Below the pieces are notes generated by a model. That model was not told the origin of the DNA, did no database searches, and saw nothing but the letters and a program-made list of their open reading frames with translations. DNA of 11,152 nucleotides from Clostridiales bacterium (GTDB lineage Bacteria; Bacillota; Clostridia; Saccharofermentanales; Saccharofermentanaceae): contig JAFGGR010000148.1 in the NCBI GenBank assembly GCA_016930475.1, positions 1-11,152 on the forward strand, given 5' to 3'. A program made the translations under genes and the position numbers. Of this stretch, positions 1 through 6,167 are shown in pieces (the stretch's first letter is position 1; every line of letters starts with the position of its first letter).

Positions 1-275
1 AACGCTATCTGGAGAGTGAATATGTGGAAGGCAAGAAGAGCTTCGAGGGATCGATCGCGATGCTCGTGGTCTCTTTTGTCGCGGTCCTCGTCATCCTGGC
101 GGTAATGGGCCCCAATCAATGGTTTGAATATATTCCGACCGCGATCACAACGGCGATCGTCTGCACGCTGGTGGAGCTTTTTACCAAAAACGGAATGGAC
201 ACGATCACCTGCCCGTTGGCGGCGGCCTGTGTCCTGATCCCGATGCTTTCCACGCTGGAGCGCATCGTCGGCTAA
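1..275 (+). CDS. 3' end of polyprenol/dolichol-kinase-like integral membrane protein (partial)
   Basis: The frame is open from base 3 to the TAA at 273-275, and the start lies outside the window. The visible 90 residues hold a GKKSFEGSIAM motif followed by hydrophobic helices and the segment VELFTKNGMDTITCPLAAA. This resembles the C-terminal part of the SEC59/phytol kinase/bacterial CDP-alcohol-like membrane family (COG0170 type), where a GKKT-x-EGS motif precedes a conserved E...DN.t.PL helix. Members phosphorylate or transfer CDP to polyprenols or lipids at the membrane. The substrate cannot be read from this fragment. The internal GTG at position 24 is only an in-frame valine codon, because upstream codons (RYLESEY) continue the protein. 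It converges on the lipoprotein gene, with a shared hairpin between them. Confidence 0.6.
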   Translation, partial: RYLESEYVEGKKSFEGSIAMLVVSFVAVLVILAVMGPNQWFEYIPTAITTAIVCTLVELFTKNGMDTITCPLAAACVLIPMLSTLERIVG

Positions 276-294
276 GCAAGCGATCTATAAAAAG

Positions 295-330
295 GGAAGG
301 CAAGACGATGTCGCTTTGCCTTCCATTTTT
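295..330. terminator. Bidirectional Rho-independent terminator between convergent genes
   Basis: A perfect 9-bp stem, GGAAGGCAA (295-303) with TTGCCTTCC (316-324), encloses a 12-nt loop. On the plus strand it is followed by ATTTTT (325-330). Read on the minus strand the same stem is followed by a C and then TTTTT (complement of 289-293). It therefore suits both the kinase-like gene arriving from the left and the lipoprotein gene arriving from the right. Confidence 0.75.
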
Positions 331-355
331 GATTGATAAATATTCGAATTGCGTA

Positions 356-1096
356 TTAGCCTCCGAAGAATCCTTCCGCGCCGCCGACGTTATAAAGGCC
401 GAAGAAAGGGAGGGTCTCGGGAACCGCGTCGGCCGCCCACACATTGGGCATGCTGACCCAATCGATGAATTCTTCGGGCAGATCGGCGGTCGGTCGACCG
501 GGCAGATACAGCAGGAATTCGTCCGGATTGGTCATGCCGTAGGGGTCGGATGTGATGATCCGCACTCCGTCCTCGATCCGCTCGGAGCCGATCTCGCCTT
601 CCTGATCCAAATACTCAAGCCGCATGGAATATTCAAATTCGCTGACCTTCTGAATATCGGCAAATTTACCGCTGAACGCGCACTCGTACATCGTGCCGTT
701 GGGGTAATCTTCGCCGGTATCGCCCATGTCCGAATCCATATAGTATCCCTCAAACGTTCCGTCCGGTCCGATCGAAAGGCTTGTTGCCCAACCGCCGACC
801 CCGGACATGAAAAGAAATTCGACCGGCAATTCGGGAAGGAGGGCAGCCGGTTCGGTGGCCGGTGGTTCGGTGGCCGGCGGCTCGGTCTCGACAACGGGCT
901 CGGTGACTGTTATCTCGGGTACGGTAGGTTCAGTGACGGAAGGCTCGGTCTCATCTTCGTCGTCATCATCCCGATCTTCTGTTTTTTCCGAACGATTCTC
1001 TGCCTCTTCGTCTCGTTGGATCGTGAAGCCGTCAACGCATCCGACGAGGCCGATCAATAGGGAAAGAGCGATCAAGATCAATAAAAAGCGCTTCAT
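356..1096 (-). CDS. Secreted lipoprotein with TEP-rich linker and C-terminal globular domain of unknown function
   Basis: The 246-residue product starts with a charged MKR, a hydrophobic helix and a lipobox LVGC with the lipidated cysteine at residue 20, so it should be anchored to the outer face of the membrane. An acidic stretch (EKTEDRDDDDEDE) and a threonine-glutamate-proline repeat (TEPSVTEP, TEPPATEPPATEP) form an extended linker at about residues 35-85. The remainder is a compact domain with motifs such as SGVGGWATSLSI, GYYMDSDMGD, YPNGTMYECAFSGKF and DPYGMTNPDEFLLYLPG. I recognise this pattern from Clostridia lipoproteins of unknown role. The ATG at 1096 is preferred over the one at 1105 because GGAG (1107-1110 region, minus) abuts the upstream ATG but sits 10 nt from this one. 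No enzymatic motif is visible. Confidence 0.85.
   Translation of the reverse strand: MKRFLLILIALSLLIGLVGCVDGFTIQRDEEAENRSEKTEDRDDDDEDETEPSVTEPTVPEITVTEPVVETEPPATEPPATEPAALLPELPVEFLFMSGVGGWATSLSIGPDGTFEGYYMDSDMGDTGEDYPNGTMYECAFSGKFADIQKVSEFEYSMRLEYLDQEGEIGSERIEDGVRIITSDPYGMTNPDEFLLYLPGRPTADLPEEFIDWVSMPNVWAADAVPETLPFFGLYNVGGAEGFFGG
840..960 (-). repeat. Degenerate TEP/TEPPA-coding repeat in the lipoprotein linker
   Basis: Short repeats of the type GGTTCGGTGGCC, GGCTCGGT and GGTTCAGTG recur on the plus strand. They encode repeated TEP, TEPPA and VTEP units on the minus strand. Such low-complexity linkers space a surface domain from the membrane, and the DNA repeats can vary in number by slippage. 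The same repetition produces glycine/serine-rich false reading frames on the other strand. Confidence 0.7.
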
Positions 1097-1140
1097 TTCA
1101 TGCATGCTCCTTTTCGAAAAATATCAGAGGGCAAGCGGCT

Positions 1141-1150
1141 TCCGGCCGGA
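1141..1150. other. Perfect palindrome TCCGGCCGGA in the lipoprotein leader region
   Basis: This ten-base perfect inverted repeat lies about 45 bp upstream of the lipoprotein start. The rest of the 1106-1279 gap shows no convincing minus-strand promoter. A TATAAT-like element occurs at 1254-1259 on the minus strand, but without a good -35 box. The role of the palindrome is unknown. Confidence 0.3.
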
Positions 1151-1279
1151 GGGGAATTAACGGACGATTGCCGCATACCCCTTAGTAGTAAACATCAATT
1201 AAACTAAAATGTCCACTTGAAACCGGAACACAGTCGTAGTTTCCGCAGGGTTTATTATATCAAATTACAGAGCATTATA

Positions 1280-1308
1280 TAGACGAACATCTCTCATCCG
1301 AGTATACT
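1280..1308 (+). promoter_or_regulatory. Sigma-A type promoter for the baeRF-like gene
   Basis: A -35-like TAGACG (1280-1285, four of six consensus positions) is separated by 17 bp from a -10 TATACT (1303-1308, five of six). Transcription would begin near 1315, giving a leader of about 43 nt that contains the AAGGGAG ribosome binding site at 1341-1347. This also argues against a TTG start at 1313. Confidence 0.5.
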
Positions 1309-1357
1309 GAAATTGGTACTCACACTTGATCCAAGAACCGAAGGGAGAATCGTTTAT

Positions 1358-2506
1358 ATGCGATATGAGATTGCACAAAATTTCCCGAAGGACATGATTT
1401 TCGGGGAGCCCGGACCGCTGATTTCGCTTTATCAGCCGACCCACCGGTCTTTTCCGGAAAACAAGCAGGGCCCGATCGTTTTTAAAAATCTACTTCGGAA
1501 ACTCGAGAGTTCGCTCGCTCAGCGTCCGGACGGCGACAGCTCCGAAGCGATCATGAAGCCGTTATACGAGATCCGGGACGACTCGGATTTTTGGATGCAC
1601 ACCCTCGACGGGATCGCGGTTTTCGCATCGCAAAACCGCTGTGTCGTCTACCTTCTTCAGACGCCGGTGAAGGAATACGCGGTCGTCGCCGAGCGTTTTC
1701 ACATCAAGCCGCTGATCCGGGTGTTTCAGTTCACCGAGGAATACCAACTATTGGGGCTGAGCCGCGAAAACTTCAGCATTTATCAGGGCAATCGTTTCGG
1801 GCTTGAAGAACTCCCGTTGCCTCAGGACGCACCCCGAACGATGAAGGAAGTGCTTGGCAGTGAACTGTCGGCGCCGTATTTATCCCACGGATCCTACGGC
1901 GGGGCCGGCGGAACGACGATGTACCACGGTCACGGAGATGTCAAGCAAGAAATCGACAAAGACACCGAGAAATATTTCCGATATGTAGACACGTTCGTTT
2001 TCGAGAACTACTCGAAAAGCGCCAAACTGCCGCTGATTCCGGTCGCGCTCAAGGAGTACCATTCGGATTTTCGAAAAATCAGCAATAATCCGTATCTTTA
2101 CGAAAAGGGCATCCATAAATCCGTCGACGGAATGGATCCGGACGAGCTCCTGGAGCGGACGCGTGCGATCATCGACGAGATCCATTCGGAACGCATTCGC
2201 AAAGCCACCGAATCCTTCGCGAAGGCTGAGGCGGGATCGATGGGGTCGTCGGATCGCAGTCGAATCGTCCGGGCCGCGTTTGAAGGCCGGGTCGAGACGT
2301 TGCTGATCGAAGCGGACCGGAACGTGCCGGGAAAAATCGATTTTGAGACCGGAAAGGTCGAGTCGGGCGACATCGACCACCCGCAATTCGACGACATTCT
2401 GGACGATTTGGCGGAACTGGTCTTGTCCAACAATGGCACGGTACTTATTCTGGATCAAGAAGCGATGCCCACAGACACCGGCGTCGCCGCGATTTACAGA
2501 TATTAG
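1358..2506 (+). CDS. Bacterial archaeo-eukaryotic release factor-like protein (baeRF family)
   Basis: The 382-residue protein carries hallmarks of the bacterial aeRF1-related families: an N-terminal ISLYQPTHR segment (residues 22-30), IVFKNLLRKLE, DFWMHTLDGIAVF, RFHIKPLIRVFQ, then MYHGHGD (188-194) leading into KDTEKYFRYVD, and a terminal MPTDTGVAAIYRY. Family members are predicted to bind ribosomes and act in peptide release, rescue or quality control. I see no GGQ tripeptide; a glycine-rich GGAGGTT just precedes the HGHG motif. The ATG at 1358 is chosen because AAGGGAG lies 10 nt upstream and the homology starts soon after, whereas the in-frame TTG at 1313 falls before the likely transcription start. 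It is monocistronic. The exact subfamily number is not assigned here. The fold assignment is strong, but the cellular role is inference. Confidence 0.8.
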   Translation: MRYEIAQNFPKDMIFGEPGPLISLYQPTHRSFPENKQGPIVFKNLLRKLESSLAQRPDGDSSEAIMKPLYEIRDDSDFWMHTLDGIAVFASQNRCVVYLLQTPVKEYAVVAERFHIKPLIRVFQFTEEYQLLGLSRENFSIYQGNRFGLEELPLPQDAPRTMKEVLGSELSAPYLSHGSYGGAGGTTMYHGHGDVKQEIDKDTEKYFRYVDTFVFENYSKSAKLPLIPVALKEYHSDFRKISNNPYLYEKGIHKSVDGMDPDELLERTRAIIDEIHSERIRKATESFAKAEAGSMGSSDRSRIVRAAFEGRVETLLIEADRNVPGKIDFETGKVESGDIDHPQFDDILDDLAELVLSNNGTVLILDQEAMPTDTGVAAIYRY

Positions 2507-2779
2507 TAGGGGGGCCCCGGGAAGCGAACGATCTATACCCTGTCCGCGTATTTCAGGCGAGATATGCACACGCAATAAACTACATGTTATAGTGAATTTA
2601 GCGTGGGTTTCCTGCTCGCTTGAAATTGCGAGCATCATTCAGAGGATCGAAAATCGATCAAAATAATCGGTACGTATCTTGTCTGACACAGAAGACGCGG
2701 AAAACATGAGCGTCCTTTTCGGGATGTTGAATCCGTGAGTTAAAGTCACCTATATAAACATACCCGGAAATCGTGATGA
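2507..2779. other. Gene-free region with a small inverted repeat
   Basis: No supported reading frame was found. It holds GGGGCCCC (2511-2518) directly after the baeRF stop and a 7-bp stem TGCTCGC/GCGAGCA (2613-2619 and 2628-2634) with an 8-nt loop. Neither is followed by a T-tract, so no confident terminator is visible. The composition is more AT-rich and irregular than the flanking genes, as expected for decayed sequence. Confidence 0.4.
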
Positions 2780-3103
2780 TTATATACAAAAGATCATGGA
2801 TCGGCGTCCTCAAAACAAAGAGAAAACCTTAACGATGCCGGATTCCCCGAACGCCACGGGGTTTGTCTGGTGTTTTGCGTTGAATCCTTAATGCGCGAGT
2901 TTTTCGGCGGGCAAGACTTCTACGAGGCCTTCGCCGAGGCCGCGCCGCTATGGAACGGGAAAATCATCCGGAGCACCGACGAGATCATCCTTGAGCAGTT
3001 GATCGATCCGCTGAACCGATACGCATCCGGGGAACTCAGCAAGGAAGAGGCGCTGGCAATCTTCGAGGAGAACGTGGAGCTGGAAGTTTTGAAAAAACCG
3101 TGA
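2780..3103 (+). pseudogene. C-terminal relic resembling an ABC transporter solute-binding protein
   Basis: The frame is open from just after a TGA at 2777-2779 to the TGA at 3101-3103. From about 2891 onward the translation looks like real protein: MREFFGGQDFYEAFAEAAP, then IIRSTDEIILEQLIDPLNRY and ASGELSKEEALAIFEENV. Family 1 extracellular solute-binding proteins commonly end with a GGQ-x-x-Y segment, an aromatic helix and a SGELSKEEAL-type helix, so this fits the last 70 or so residues of one. No ribosome binding site precedes the GTG at 2870 or the ATG at 2891, the upstream residues look non-coding, and over 300 N-terminal residues are missing. It is most likely a gene remnant. A small independent protein cannot be fully excluded. 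Confidence 0.5.
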
Positions 3104-3150
3104 GCGATCGGCGCGTGGTCGTTGATTTTTCCCCCAATAGCATTAAAACA

Positions 3151-3166
3151 CCGAATCATGATTCGG
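3151..3166. terminator. Perfect 16-bp palindrome, possibly the end of the rloA-rloB transcript
   Basis: CCGAATCATGATTCGG is perfectly self-complementary and lies about 60 bp beyond the rloB stop. Folded with a CATG loop it gives a 6-bp stem. On the minus strand it is followed by TGTTTT, a weak T-run. It could be a modest terminator for the operon or a dimeric-protein binding site, and the sequence does not decide between these. Confidence 0.35.
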
Positions 3167-3227
3167 CGAAATACGATTCGATTAAAGCGAAAAGGACTTG
3201 GACGTATCAACGACCTTCTTATAAACG

Positions 3228-3911
3228 CTAATCCCGCGACCCCAACTGTCCCACGAATGTCTCATCGCTCTGTCTACACTTACACTTTATTTCACCAATC
3301 AATTCATGCAATGTCGTGCAGGGATTCATATCGGACGGCTTACATTTTCCGTTATTAAGGTGTTCATTGTATCGTCTGTTCGCAATCTCGACCGCATTTG
3401 ATTCATTTCCGATTTTGCAGAGCGTTTCGTATATCTTAAAGTCGGATTTGTCATAAAAATACCCGGTTTCTTTCTGGAAGGAATTACTAAAATTCTTGCA
3501 ACAGCAAACCGAATCCATCGTAGTCGGCATTTTACCGAGATATGCATGAAACCATATTTCGATACACGGGTTGGACCACCCGACATGAATTCCTTTTCTG
3601 TCAGCTTCCTCGATGATGCGATCATATTCCTTGACCTCATCTCTGTCGAAAACGATCCAGAGATCCGCAAACTGTGGGCTCTCGGACTTGACCCGAAGAG
3701 CCTCGTCCAGAAGGTGATTTGTCGAAATGTTCCGGATCACATTTATCTTTAGTTTACGCTGTAAATCAGATGAAAGAGAGCTCTTCAGTCCGGTCAGATA
3801 GTTGTACTCCGTCTTCTCGGTGTCCGTCACGATAATGTAGTGTCCCAACAGCGGAGCGCGCGTCCCGATTTGTCGGGAATGAGGTTTTCGATTTGCTTTT
3901 CGACCCGCCAT
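3228..3911 (-). CDS. rloB: RloB-like Toprim-family protein, predicted nuclease effector of a defence pair
   Basis: The 227-residue product has a basic N-terminus, then HYIIVTDTEKTEYNYLTGLK (24-43), which matches the first RloB/Toprim motif. A metal-binding-type DLWIVFDRDE follows (83-92), then SNPCIEIWFHAYL (113-125) and, near the end, NPCTTLHELIGEIK (196-209). RloB proteins are linked to restriction and abortive-infection loci, and related Toprim partners of AAA15 ATPases act as nucleases. Most relatives read EGE-K-T-E in the first motif; here the leading glutamate is aspartate 30. The ATG at 3911 has GAGGAG six nt upstream, inside the end of the preceding ATPase gene. The two genes are 3 nt apart and surely co-transcribed. 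The assignment to RloB is good; the nuclease activity is inferred. Confidence 0.8.
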   Translation of the reverse strand: MAGRKANRKPHSRQIGTRAPLLGHYIIVTDTEKTEYNYLTGLKSSLSSDLQRKLKINVIRNISTNHLLDEALRVKSESPQFADLWIVFDRDEVKEYDRIIEEADRKGIHVGWSNPCIEIWFHAYLGKMPTTMDSVCCCKNFSNSFQKETGYFYDKSDFKIYETLCKIGNESNAVEIANRRYNEHLNNGKCKPSDMNPCTTLHELIGEIKCKCRQSDETFVGQLGSRD

Positions 3912-3914
3912 GAT

Positions 3915-5192
3915 CTACTCCTCTTTCAAAACTCTGAAGTGATCCATCGCCGGGATCGCACCATACTTTCCGAGCAGATAATTCTTGAGGTAATTCTCAT
4001 CCTTTCGGATTTTTGAGCCTTCATCGCTTGCAAAATCAGCAAGAGAGTAAAGAGAAGACACGCCATCATCGGATTTTTCGGTAAACCAAATCTCGTCGCG
4101 CCTCAAGAGATCATTGTCCAACTGCCAGGCATCATGCGTGGTGAAAATGAGTTGGGCGTGATTCTTGTTGATTTCCGGATTTAAAAAGGTGAGTATAAAC
4201 GTGCGAACCATCAGCGGATGGAGGCGCGCGTTCAATTCATCGACGAACAGAACACCGCCGGATTTAAGGACCTCCTCGAGCAGGGGAAAGAGCGCGAACA
4301 TTTTGAGCGTACCGGCGGATTCCTGCCTGAGAGGGATAAAAGTTGTTTCATCGGAGTTGAGTATTTGATGTTCGGCGTCGATTTTTACATGTTTTCTCTT
4401 ATCGTCGTCCGTTCCTTCGATTACTTTAGTACTAAATCCAACGATCGATTTGTCAAAAGATGAAAAATACTTTACTACCCGATCCTGGACTTTCTTATCC
4501 GAGGCAAAACTTTCAGGTAATTGGACGGAGAGGAACAGATTCGTTTCGGGCCGTCCAAAGTCGGCGAACTCATTTTCGGTGAACCAGTCACGGACAAACT
4601 TCAACATATCGATCTTGAGTTTGGCGCCGAGTGAAACCACTAAGGCTTTTTTCTCGAGAGCAACCTTAATGTTCTCCTGAGTCCTTTTCGGGAGCCCGGA
4701 CAAATCCAGAATATTCTCGTCTTCATTACGATAGAAGATCCTTCGATAATTGTCTCGAGAAGTCTTGGCGCGATCGTTCAGCCATTCTTCTCGGACGCCA
4801 TCCTGATTCACGGAAAACCCGTAGTTATATAGGCGCGCTCCGGAATCTTCGGAAGCGGAAAAATAAACTTCGAATGAAGACTCGGCATCCTTGGTTTTGG
4901 CATCGAAGAGGAAGGGTGTCGGCGACATGAAACGTGGTCCCTTTGCATCTGCCGTGTCCTCATCGCCGAACCCGAACGAATAGACGACAAATTCGCTCAT
5001 GTATTGGATCGCCTCGATCACATTCGATTTTCCGCTCGCGTTTGCACCGAAGATCGCGGCGATCGGCAAAACTCTCTCGTTACCGATCTTCACGATATGA
5101 TGATCATACTCGGTAACCGGGGCGGCACTCATATCCAACGTGGTGTCGTCTCGAAAAGATTTAAAATTCTTAAAGTTGAATTGCAGCAACAT
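3915..5192 (-). CDS. rloA: RloA-like AAA15/ABC-type ATPase, sensor-motor partner of RloB
   Basis: The 425-residue protein begins FNFKNFKSFRDDTTLDMSA, typical of AAA15/SMC-like ATPases. It has Walker A GANASGKS (49-56), an ABC signature-like QESAGTLKMF (290-299), Walker B VLFVDELNARLHP (314 onward, D318 and E319) and a switch histidine in FTTHD (H353). The C-terminus ends with LLGKYGAIPAM, usual for this family. These enzymes dimerise through the signature and Walker A, and in RloAB, PARIS and OLD-like systems they hold and control a Toprim nuclease. All catalytic residues look intact. The ATG at 5192 follows AAAGGAG with 8-nt spacing. The gene is first in a two-gene operon with its own promoter. 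The gene looks more AT-rich than its neighbours by eye, which hints at transfer but was not computed. Confidence 0.85.
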   Translation of the reverse strand: MLLQFNFKNFKSFRDDTTLDMSAAPVTEYDHHIVKIGNERVLPIAAIFGANASGKSNVIEAIQYMSEFVVYSFGFGDEDTADAKGPRFMSPTPFLFDAKTKDAESSFEVYFSASEDSGARLYNYGFSVNQDGVREEWLNDRAKTSRDNYRRIFYRNEDENILDLSGLPKRTQENIKVALEKKALVVSLGAKLKIDMLKFVRDWFTENEFADFGRPETNLFLSVQLPESFASDKKVQDRVVKYFSSFDKSIVGFSTKVIEGTDDDKRKHVKIDAEHQILNSDETTFIPLRQESAGTLKMFALFPLLEEVLKSGGVLFVDELNARLHPLMVRTFILTFLNPEINKNHAQLIFTTHDAWQLDNDLLRRDEIWFTEKSDDGVSSLYSLADFASDEGSKIRKDENYLKNYLLGKYGAIPAMDHFRVLKEE

Positions 5193-5225
5193 ATCATCAG
5201 CTCCTTTGTGGTCGTCTCTATGTTC

Positions 5226-5253
5226 ATTCTACCCCAAATATTTCAATAATCAA
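5226..5253 (-). promoter_or_regulatory. Promoter of the rloA-rloB operon
   Basis: Read on the minus strand, a -35 TTGATT (5253-5248) and a -10 TAGAAT (5231-5226) are separated by 16 bp. Transcription would start near 5219, about 27 nt before the rloA ATG, with AAAGGAG in between. No clear operator is seen around it. Confidence 0.5.
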
Positions 5254-5306
5254 CACCCGTTTGAGAAATATTCACATATATGCGTAGGTATTCGCGCACA
5301 TTATAG

Positions 5307-5429
5307 ATAATTTTGTCTTCAAACGATCAACGAGTATTCGATTTGCGAAAATTTCACGGAAGCTCTCTGCCGGACCTGCGGGATGATGTGAAGGAGCTGA
5401 CGGCGTCCAAGTACAAATTGAATCGTTAA
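5307..5429 (+). pseudogene. Short coding relic of unknown origin upstream of the response regulator
   Basis: Between the TAG at 5304 and the TAA at 5427 the frame encodes 40 residues, of which the last 28 (LRKFHGSSLPDLRDDVKE, then LTASKYKLNR) look protein-like and GC-rich against AT-rich flanks. There is no start codon with a ribosome binding site. The segment resembles the C-terminal tail of a lost gene, but I do not recognise the family. It could also be chance. Confidence 0.25.
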
Positions 5430-5501
5430 TACTTTGAAAACCTTTTCGTCGTTCGCGTGTATTATGATAAAAAGATAACGGGACACGGAAGGATGGATTT
5501 T

Positions 5502-6164
5502 GTGGCGAATAACAGAATTCTCGTCGTTGAGGATGATCCGGCCATATCGGACGGAATTGCCGTTAACCTTTTATACTCCGGCTACGATCATGTCTTGTTC
5601 AGAGACGGAAACGCGGCGGCGCAGGCGCTTTTACACGATCATTCCTTTGATCTTGCGCTTCTGGATATCATGCTTCCGGGGTTGGACGGATTCGCGTTAT
5701 ATGATCACATTAAAAGGTACAATATCCCCGTCATATTTATCACGGCAAAGACCGACTCCGCTTCCGAGATCAAATGCCTTCTGAACGGAGCGGAGGACTA
5801 TATCGTCAAGCCTTTTGATGTGATGACGCTTTTGGTTCGCATCGAAAAGGTCTTGGACAGGGCGGGAAAGTTGGATCAGATTCTGCGCTTTTCGGACATC
5901 ACCATCGACCTTCTGCAGCATGTCGTCCGAAGGAGTGATGAGGAGATCCTTATGAAACCGATGGAATTTGAGGTGTTGGTCTTGCTTGCCCGGCACAAGA
6001 ATCGAACGATCCCGCGCGACAAGATACTCAACGAGGTCTGGGGTACGGACTTTTTCGGCGATACGCGGACCGTCGATGTTCATATCGCGAACATACGAAA
6101 GAAGCTCGGTGTGGACGGTCTGATCAAGACGATCCCCAAATACGGATATCGTTTGGAGGGCTGA
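5502..6164 (+). CDS. OmpR/PhoB-family response regulator
   Basis: The 220-residue protein has a receiver domain with acidic pocket ED-D (E10, D11, D12), phosphoacceptor D55 in LLDIMLPGLDG, T81 in FITAK and K103 in VKPFD. A winged-helix DNA-binding domain follows at about 125-220, with MEFEVLVLLARHKN, DTRTVDVHIANIRKKLG and the terminal TIPKYGYRLEG. It should activate or repress promoters when phosphorylated by a partner kinase. The GTG at 5502 is favoured because AAGGA (5489-5493) is then 8 nt upstream; the ATG at 5493 would overlap that site, and the GTG at 5457 is upstream of any ribosome binding site. TTGAAA (5434-5439) and TATTAT (5460-5465) could be a promoter, but the 20-bp spacing is too long. 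The kinase gene starts 3 nt after the stop but is broken, so this regulator may be an orphan. It looks fully intact. Confidence 0.9.
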   Translation: MANNRILVVEDDPAISDGIAVNLLYSGYDHVLFRDGNAAAQALLHDHSFDLALLDIMLPGLDGFALYDHIKRYNIPVIFITAKTDSASEIKCLLNGAEDYIVKPFDVMTLLVRIEKVLDRAGKLDQILRFSDITIDLLQHVVRRSDEEILMKPMEFEVLVLLARHKNRTIPRDKILNEVWGTDFFGDTRTVDVHIANIRKKLGVDGLIKTIPKYGYRLEG

Positions 6165-6167
6165 TCG

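Noticed and set aside
308..1060. 250-codon plus-strand reading frame opposite the lipoprotein gene
   Set aside because: It is the antisense of a convincing lipoprotein with lipobox and ribosome binding site. Its translation is low-complexity where the TEP repeat lies, and it begins inside the terminator.
1313..1357. TTG start for the baeRF gene
   Set aside because: It coincides with the predicted transcription start, and the ATG at 1358 has a ribosome binding site.
2511..2634. Terminator after the baeRF gene (GGGGCCCC and the 7-bp stem)
   Set aside because: Neither inverted repeat is followed by a T-tract on the plus strand.
1880..2638. 252-codon minus-strand frame over the baeRF gene
   Set aside because: It is the shadow of a well-supported gene, and its translation has no recognisable motif.
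5457..5501. GTG start adding 15 residues to the response regulator
   Set aside because: There is no ribosome binding site upstream, and receiver domains start a few residues before ILVVEDD.
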